This document shows positions 61,101 to 64,000 of a DNA stretch of 64,000 nt, in pieces. The translations under genes were made by a program, and so were the position numbers. Origin of the DNA: Liolophura sinensis. Taxonomy: Eukaryota; Mollusca; Polyplacophora; Chitonida; Chitonidae. Under the pieces are notes generated by a model. The model was given only the letters and a program-made list of their open reading frames with translations, did no database searches and was not told the origin of the DNA. The stretch's first letter is position 1; every line of letters begins with the position of its first letter. The stretch lies in NCBI RefSeq assembly GCF_032854445.1, contig NC_088302.1, positions 33,451,979 through 33,515,978 of the forward strand, read 5' to 3'.

Positions 61101-63631
61101 GTACTATTCAGAAATAACAACAAAGAGTGTCAACATCATGAATCAAGGGTTAGGAGAAACTAGGCAGCTCTCTGGTAAGTGCTTCGGCTTGAATTGCACA
61201 CTAAGTTAACCAAAAATTTGGTTCGAGTAGCAACAGACTGGCTGATCTTGGCTATCATTGCTCACCACAGCCCGCTACTTAATTTCCACACTGACTGCTG
61301 GGGCCATAGGAAAACAGTAGGTTAAAACCAGTTTTATGTCCTGAGATGGAAACTACAAAATTTGTTTTTGTACTTTTGTACGTTCGGTCACATCATACAC
61401 TCCGTATTAAAAAATAAGAAGCACGAACCTTATGACGTCATTGCCCCGGCTCATGAAGGCGTCTCCGCTGTTACTGGTCCTCTCCGCAGCAGCCTCGCTA
61501 CAGTTGAAGGTGGGGTTGTTCTTAGCCAGACAGGAGAGAATGGTGGACAGGGCAAACATCAGGTTACTGACCACGGGATCATAGGGAAGTTTGGTGGACA
61601 GGCGGGATGACCCCTCCTCTCCGCAGGCTGTGCTCATTGTCACATTCTCCGGTAACATCACCTGTCAGCAAAACAGTGGAGGAGTCAACAACCACTGATT
61701 AATTGACTGATTGATTGATTGTTGTGTAACCCCTCACTAAAGAATCTTCCACTTATATGATGGCAGTCAGGTAAAAGAGGAAACCAGAGTGTCTATGGAA
61801 AACCACTGACCTCAGTCAGACAAAACTTCTGACTTAAAGCTGCAACCAAACCAGCAATAGTTAGATTTGAACACAGCACTTCACAGTCAACCAACCGAAT
61901 CATCTGAACCAATGAGAGCCCAGAACCCCTTGATCTAGTAGTCACATGTACTTCTAAATGAACAACTGCTGGACACAGGAACACGGGAGCTTTCAAAAGT
62001 TGCTCACAGGTCTGACTGTTTGCCTTTTCGCTGTTAAAAGATTGTTGACAGTGAGCTGGTACCTAAAGATCGCTCCAATATAGATGTGTTCCGAAATCTT
62101 GACTTCCTTGAACTTCAAACAGATGCGATACATTCTGACAGTCATGGAAAGTGATTTAAAATTCAGTTTAAAACTTGTTTGTTCACCAAGCCAAATATGT
62201 ACCAAAACGAAAGAAATGCTATAGTGCACCGATTTTAGTTGGACAATAATGAGGGCAGGTTTGTCTCCACAGTTCTTGGGGACAGAAATAATGCTGGCAA
62301 TGCACTTTTGAGTCACTATCAAGTTCATTATTTATTTGACAGCTGCTGGCCTCCACACTTAAGAATTATGACCCATATACATGTATGCATCAATAATAAC
62401 CATCCCCACCGAACACGATCACGTCAACCCTTGATCTGGTTTAGGGATTTAATGGTGGTGTCATCAAATATCCAGTACTCCAACTGACTGGTGTATGTCG
62501 ACTATCAGTTACATTTGGTCCAATTATTTTTATTGACAGCAGTGATGTGTCAATTTCTCACTTATACGAGGACGATCAAGATGATCAGTTTTACATGAGA
62601 TTTATAAATTCCCTCCACAGACTGGGACTGAACTTGCTTTTCATGTGTTCCAGCAATCGGAAAACATGCATTCAAGTCAATCACCTGAACACAGCCCACT
62701 TTACAGCTCACAGAAGTGAATAATTGTTTAATGGTGTCACGGAAGAGGCAAATCTGAATTTTCATGTATTTTTTCCACCAAACAAAATGAGATTCTGATC
62801 GATTTCAGAAAAATCTTTAATTTATATCAACCCGGATAACTTACTGATAACTGATGGATGAGAAGATCAACCAAAGTCCCAACTTTATTGCTGAAGAGCA
62901 TGTAATGACAGTTGTCATAGCAACCTTTACAGCTGAATTTGAAAGCATTGCACACCAACACTAAAGACCTGAAAAAAAAAGAAAGGAAAAAAAAGAGGTT
63001 CAGTCACTTCTTGACAAGAGAACGAAGGGAATCAGTTTCCATCAAGGATTCTCTTCAAGGAAAACCATGCCCATTGTTGGATGTATTGGAGGACTGTACG
63101 AAAAACTTTTTCAGTCCTTTCCACTCTTGCCCCAAACTGTATCATACAAATCATGTCATCCAAAACTCACTCAGATAAAAATTATGTTACACTAACATTT
63201 TTTGTGGCATTCCAGCAAAAAAGCCTTAATTCTATCCAAAATTATTAAATATTTTGTATTTGAGGACAATACTATACCACACAACACAATAATACAGGAC
63301 GTCCCCACTCCATACTACAAATACATTGTATAGAAGCGAGTGAGGAACTGGTGAGGGATAATTACCTGGGGGATACTCTCTACTTAAATCTCTACACTTT
63401 TCACTTTACAGAATAAACTATCAACAATAACTACATTTTTATTCTTAATGGAATTATGTTCAATTTTCTAAAGTGATGCACTGAACCGAAGATAAGACGA
63501 TATGAAATCTGAACTTACTTCGGGGGAATAACAGGTGGAAGTGAAGCATTGCTTCTGTTCAGCAGCATTAATAAACGACACAGAGAGGTGAGGCCACCCA
63601 GACGACAGAACGTTATCTGGTCTCCCTGAAC
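37015..63631 (-). CDS. SCAPER: SCAPER, 3' nine coding exons (5' part outside window)
   Basis: Join, from high to low coordinate: 63631-63519, 62968-62845, 61661-61429, 52472-52326, 47343-47109, 42042-41893, 41475-41284, 37760-37706, 37130-37015. The 1365 nt give 454 residues and a TAA stop. Every internal boundary is AG/GT and the phases agree, so the joins are mutually confirming. Diagnostic stretches are TFCRLGGLTSLCRLL (1st exon), TDLVGIVSLLYG and RMLNHMAMLDLPMLQ (5th), SLEFRHIASYL and LLHEVILCVGYFT (6th), and LPFQYFSDPRL (7th); these match my knowledge of the SCAPER C-terminal helical region. Vertebrate SCAPER is about 1400 residues, so this is roughly the last third; its C2H2 zinc finger would lie upstream. 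Known roles: an ER-associated cyclin A-binding protein, and an adaptor in tubulin mRNA autoregulation that links TTC5-marked ribosomes to CCR4-NOT. No frameshift or missing piece is seen, so the gene looks functional. Confidence 0.93.
37706..37760 (-). CDS. SCAPER: SCAPER coding exon 8 of those in window (55 bp)
   Basis: This small exon has acceptor gtttttgtag and donor GTTGGT (weak). It encodes residues 399-416, EKQLELQQARLLPSTARK, a charged helix, plus one base of a split glutamate codon. It is supported by exact phase agreement on both sides. A 575-bp intron separates it from the last exon. Confidence 0.82.
38126..38273 (+). mobile_element. 5'-truncated SINE copy with target-site duplication
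   Basis: A SINE body (agcaacctgg, gatggtcg, ataagtgaaatattcttgag) ends in caatcaaataaataaataa. The 8-bp direct repeat gaataggt flanks it at 38118-38125 and 38274-38281. The tRNA-like head is missing. Its tail variant, ggtgttaaacgacaatc, differs from the main family. Confidence 0.75.
38420..38620. promoter_or_regulatory. Candidate intronic enhancer patch
   Basis: Within 40 bases lie CTTTGATTAG (38564-38573, TCF/LEF-like plus homeodomain core), ACAAAG (38582-38587) and TAATTAGC (38593-38600), with an ATTGATTGATTA run at 38428-38439. Composition differs from the flanking A-rich intron. There is no direct proof of function. Confidence 0.3.
38939..38970. repeat. C-rich run; four G-tracts on the SCAPER strand
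   Basis: Runs of 16, 7 and 4 cytosines separated by single A, then g and cc. On the minus (transcribed-sense) strand this gives several G-tracts with one-base loops, a strong G-quadruplex pattern. Confidence 0.85.
41284..41475 (-). CDS. SCAPER: SCAPER coding exon 7 of those in window
   Basis: The exon is exactly 64 codons, phase 0 on both sides, with acceptor ggactacag and donor GTACGT. It encodes residues 335-398: VIIQSGQPPTVLQQM, LPFQYFSDPRLTAILFPTL, CCFNNQQNREILEQELS and a LLSNFIE end. It is predicted to be an alpha-helical repeat end. Confidence 0.94.
41893..42042 (-). CDS. SCAPER: SCAPER coding exon 6 of those in window
   Basis: The exon is exactly 50 codons, phase 0 on both sides, with acceptor gttttacag and donor GTCAGT. 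It encodes residues 285-334 (KTLGAEGLSLEFRHIASYL...LHPDNQ). The following intron is only 417 bp and holds nothing else. A symmetrical phase-0 exon could be skipped without shifting the frame; there is no direct sign that it is. Confidence 0.94.
42043..47108 (-). other. SCAPER: SCAPER intron, 5.1 kb
   Basis: Mostly A-rich. It contains an A22-type homopolymer near 42925, a diverged SINE fragment (44467-44640) and a balanced-composition stretch at 43060-43640. No coding exon on either strand could be supported. Confidence 0.7.
44467..44640 (-). mobile_element. Diverged SINE fragment
   Basis: tatttatttatttcg is followed by a corrupted tail-body (ggttttaagaagtac, atactcaaggatatttcaattat). It is antisense relative to the SINE consensus; the head is not recognisable. 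Confidence 0.5.
47109..47343 (-). CDS. SCAPER: SCAPER coding exon 5 of those in window
   Basis: The acceptor is tgttcacag and the donor a strong GTGAGT. It is the largest exon here, residues 206-284. It begins RNSSPFDQKKEDPTQL, then VTDLVGIVSLLYGMLLHSG, a proline-rich APARGEAAPPDLPQHT loop, and RMLNHMAMLDLPMLQ. This is the most recognisable SCAPER segment in the window. Confidence 0.94.
47727..48050. mobile_element. Two short SINE scraps
   Basis: At 47765-47815 the tail is in sense orientation (gtaatattcttgagtatg, gtaaaacatcaatcaaat). At 47957-48050 an antisense piece (attatttatctgttgttg, gccatactcagaa, cttataccacgg) remains. Both are old. Confidence 0.55.
49080..49440. promoter_or_regulatory. 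Candidate intronic enhancer patch
   Basis: GATTAG (49099-49104), TAATGATGATTAA (49110-49122), ACAAAGG (49152-49158), CTTAATTG (49344-49351), GATTA (49367-49371) and an E-box CAGGTG (49390-49395) lie within 300 bases. Composition is balanced and repeat-free. The motif words are seen; enhancer function is inferred. Confidence 0.3.
50093..50240 (+). mobile_element. 5'-truncated SINE copy
   Basis: The body begins gtaagtgggaagatctgac and ends in caaataaataaataaataaa. The 9-bp aaagttcct repeat flanks it (50084-50092 and 50241-50249). The tRNA head is missing; the start resembles two other copies in this window. Confidence 0.7.
50920..51080. promoter_or_regulatory. Candidate intronic enhancer patch
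   Basis: CTTAATGA (51004-51011), GCTAATAAG (51022-51030) and GGATAATTGC (51041-51050) stand among GC-balanced DNA without repeats. Weak, motif-based call. Confidence 0.22.
51727..52163. repeat. 48-bp tandem array, about 9 copies, in SCAPER intron
   Basis: The word acttgtctcaa recurs at 51731, 51779, 51827, 51875, 51923, 51971, 52019, 52066 and 52114, so the period is 48 (two units are 47). Because 48 is a multiple of 3 both strands stay open for over 100 codons. This is a repeat artefact, not evidence of a protein. Confidence 0.95.
52326..52472 (-). CDS. SCAPER: SCAPER coding exon 4 of those in window
   Basis: The acceptor is attttcag and the donor GTCAGC (weak). It encodes residues 157-205: SYVISVGIVDKLTQYL, then GPIDEERDIAEFLQHSLGLL and a basic TKFTSKR end. 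The exon finishes in phase 2; the split codon AG+G restores arginine in the next exon. The helical DKL...FLQHSLGLL block is well conserved in SCAPER proteins. Confidence 0.91.
54589..54839 (+). mobile_element. Full-length tRNA-derived SINE with 12-bp duplication
   Basis: The best copy in the window. The tRNA-like head has an A box, tgactcggttgg (54598-54609), and a B box, gttcaagtcc (54652-54661). The body contains ctgccagcaacctg and ccataatgctggcc, and the tail caatcaaataaataaag. Target-site duplication aatagtgacaag is at 54577-54588 and 54840-54851. Compared with other copies about 16 bases between the boxes are lost. Confidence 0.93.
55250..55620. promoter_or_regulatory. Candidate intronic enhancer, motif-dense
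   Basis: E-boxes CAGCTG (55268, 55350) and CACCTG (55321), FOX-type GTAAACA (55289-55295) and GTTTAC (55335-55340), homeodomain CAATTAG (55368-55374), SOX-type AACAATGG (55463-55470), and a perfect palindrome TAATCGATTA (55582-55591), the two-base-spaced paired-homeodomain dimer type. Repeat-free and GC-balanced. The densest such patch in the window. Confidence 0.4.
56480..56860. promoter_or_regulatory. Candidate intronic enhancer, homeodomain/SOX words
   Basis: TATTAATCAT (56531-56540), TAATTA (56590-56595), AACAATGG (56724-56731), AACAATGATTATTA (56744-56757), GGATTAA (56794-56800) and CAGGTG (56825-56830). It sits about 1 kb from the previous patch, on the far side of non-repetitive DNA. 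Confidence 0.35.
56963..57010 (-). mobile_element. Headless SINE scrap
   Basis: tatttatttatttatttg abuts gaggttgctgtcagac and tttcccacttatg: the tail core is deleted but the tail end and 5' boundary remain. Its boundary (ataagtgggaaag on the minus strand) matches other headless copies. Confidence 0.55.
59813..60066 (-). mobile_element. Small inverted-repeat transposon (MITE-like), copy 2
   Basis: The left end actcctgggctcagctg and the reverse complement of the right end, aactcctgggcccag, form terminal inverted repeats. The 254-bp body shares internal words (…ctccaaagtcaaaatg in reverse) with the copy at 10003-10252, inverted relative to it. It has no coding capacity. Confidence 0.75.
61429..61661 (-). 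CDS. SCAPER: SCAPER coding exon 3 of those in window
   Basis: The acceptor is gctgacag. The donor is a weak GTTCGT, placed by frame and by continuity with the next exon. It encodes residues 80-156 and ends in phase 2. It covers a variable, serine-rich linker (CGEEGSSRLSTKLP), a helix (SNLMFALSTILSCLAK) and an acidic loop before RGNDVI. It precedes the longest intron here, about 9 kb. Confidence 0.88.
61662..62844 (-). other. SCAPER: SCAPER intron, 1.2 kb
   Basis: It contains a diverged tail-like fragment at about 61695-61790 (gattgattgattgttgtg, cttccacttatatgatggc). Nothing else is recognisable. Confidence 0.65.
62845..62968 (-). CDS. SCAPER: SCAPER coding exon 2 of those in window
   Basis: The acceptor follows a T-run (ttttttcag) and the donor is a perfect GTAAGT. 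It encodes fragment residues 38-79, containing CNAFKFSCKGCYDNCHYMLF and a GTLVDLLIHQLS end. The cysteine/histidine-rich CKGCYDNCHY patch is typical of this stretch of SCAPER. The exon ends in phase 0. Confidence 0.9.
63519..63631 (-). CDS. SCAPER: SCAPER coding exon 1 of those in window
   Basis: The acceptor is cttacag and the donor GTAAGT. The exon opens in phase 0 and encodes residues 1-37 of the visible fragment (VQGDQITFCRLGG...), ending with two bases of a lysine codon. The opening is set by the splice site; the preceding exon lies beyond the window. The intron to the next exon is 550 bp, with nothing notable in it. Confidence 0.9.
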
Positions 63632-63775
63632 CTGTAAGATAGAAAGAAAACAAGAACATGTAATAAACATTCAGGTCAGTTTTAATAACAACATGAACGT
63701 ACATCTCAACCTTTGATACATGTATATGAAAGTAACTATAAGAATAACTCACAGTGTAAATCAGTGTAGATCACA

Positions 63776-64000
63776 GTATTTATTTATCTGTTTCATTGGT
63801 GTTTTACGCTGCACTCAAGAATATTTCACTTCTAAAACAGTGGCCGACATTATGGCTGGCAGAAACCAAGTTGCCAGACCTTCCCACGTACAACCAACGA
63901 GGAAGTCAGCATCAGCTTTAGTTGAAATCGCAGCAACCACATTAAGAGGGCTCCTAGGTCACTGTGCTAGGCTAACACATTAACTACCAGGCTACAGAGA
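63776..64000 (-). mobile_element. SINE copy, cut by window end
   Basis: Antisense: tatttatttatctg, tggtgttttacgctgcac, aagaatatttcacttc, cgacattatggctgg, and a decayed tRNA-like head running into the window edge (cactgtgctaggctaacac). It lies in the intron upstream of the first visible SCAPER exon. Confidence 0.85.

Larger units (their letters stand above)
52473..61428 (-). other. SCAPER: SCAPER intron, about 9 kb
   Basis: The longest intron here. It contains a full-length SINE (54589-54839), a headless SINE scrap (56963-57010), an inverted-repeat transposon (59813-60066), and motif-dense stretches at 55250-55620 and 56480-56860. A further GC-balanced patch is at 53270-53620. No nested gene is supported. 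Confidence 0.7.

Noticed and set aside
1-64000. CRISPR array or prokaryotic defence system
   Set aside because: The arrays are gapless tandem repeats without spacers, and the DNA is eukaryotic, with spliced genes and SINEs.

Overview
This is eukaryotic, AT-rich, intron-bearing DNA, almost certainly from a marine lophotrochozoan, most likely a mollusc. The grounds are multi-exon GT-AG splicing and many copies of a tRNA-derived SINE whose A-T-rich tail (…gtaaaacaccaatcaaataaataaat) I associate with molluscs and brachiopods. The phylum call is from memory of repeats, not a search. There is no operon, CRISPR array or rRNA gene, and most short reading frames are chance.

The right half (about 36–64 kb, minus strand) is the 3' half of one conserved gene, SCAPER (S-phase cyclin A-associated protein in the ER). 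Nine coding exons join in one uninterrupted frame of 454 codons plus a stop at 37015. All eight introns are GT-AG and all phases match. The 5' part of the gene lies beyond base 64000. Introns run from 417 bp to about 9 kb and hold SINE copies, a 48-bp tandem array, a small inverted-repeat transposon and several patches rich in homeodomain, SOX, FOX and E-box words.

The left half (1–36 kb) is a repeat-rich gene desert downstream of SCAPER. It holds five tandem arrays (137, 111 dimeric, 58, about 28 and about 90 bp), SINE copies of at least three families, a dispersed repeat seen in five places, two long (TA)n runs, a decayed coding stretch at 16.9–17.66 kb, and one convincing orphan terminal exon at 32475–32645 (minus strand) that I cannot identify.

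The biologically most interesting reading is positional. SCAPER and the LIM-homeobox gene Islet are neighbours across animals, in a block kept together because Islet enhancers lie in and around SCAPER. The human 3' end of SCAPER faces ISL2, so Islet is predicted to lie to the left of this window. No Islet LIM or homeodomain exon is visible here. The desert plus the motif-dense SCAPER introns would then be an Islet regulatory landscape. That is inference and needs comparative data.
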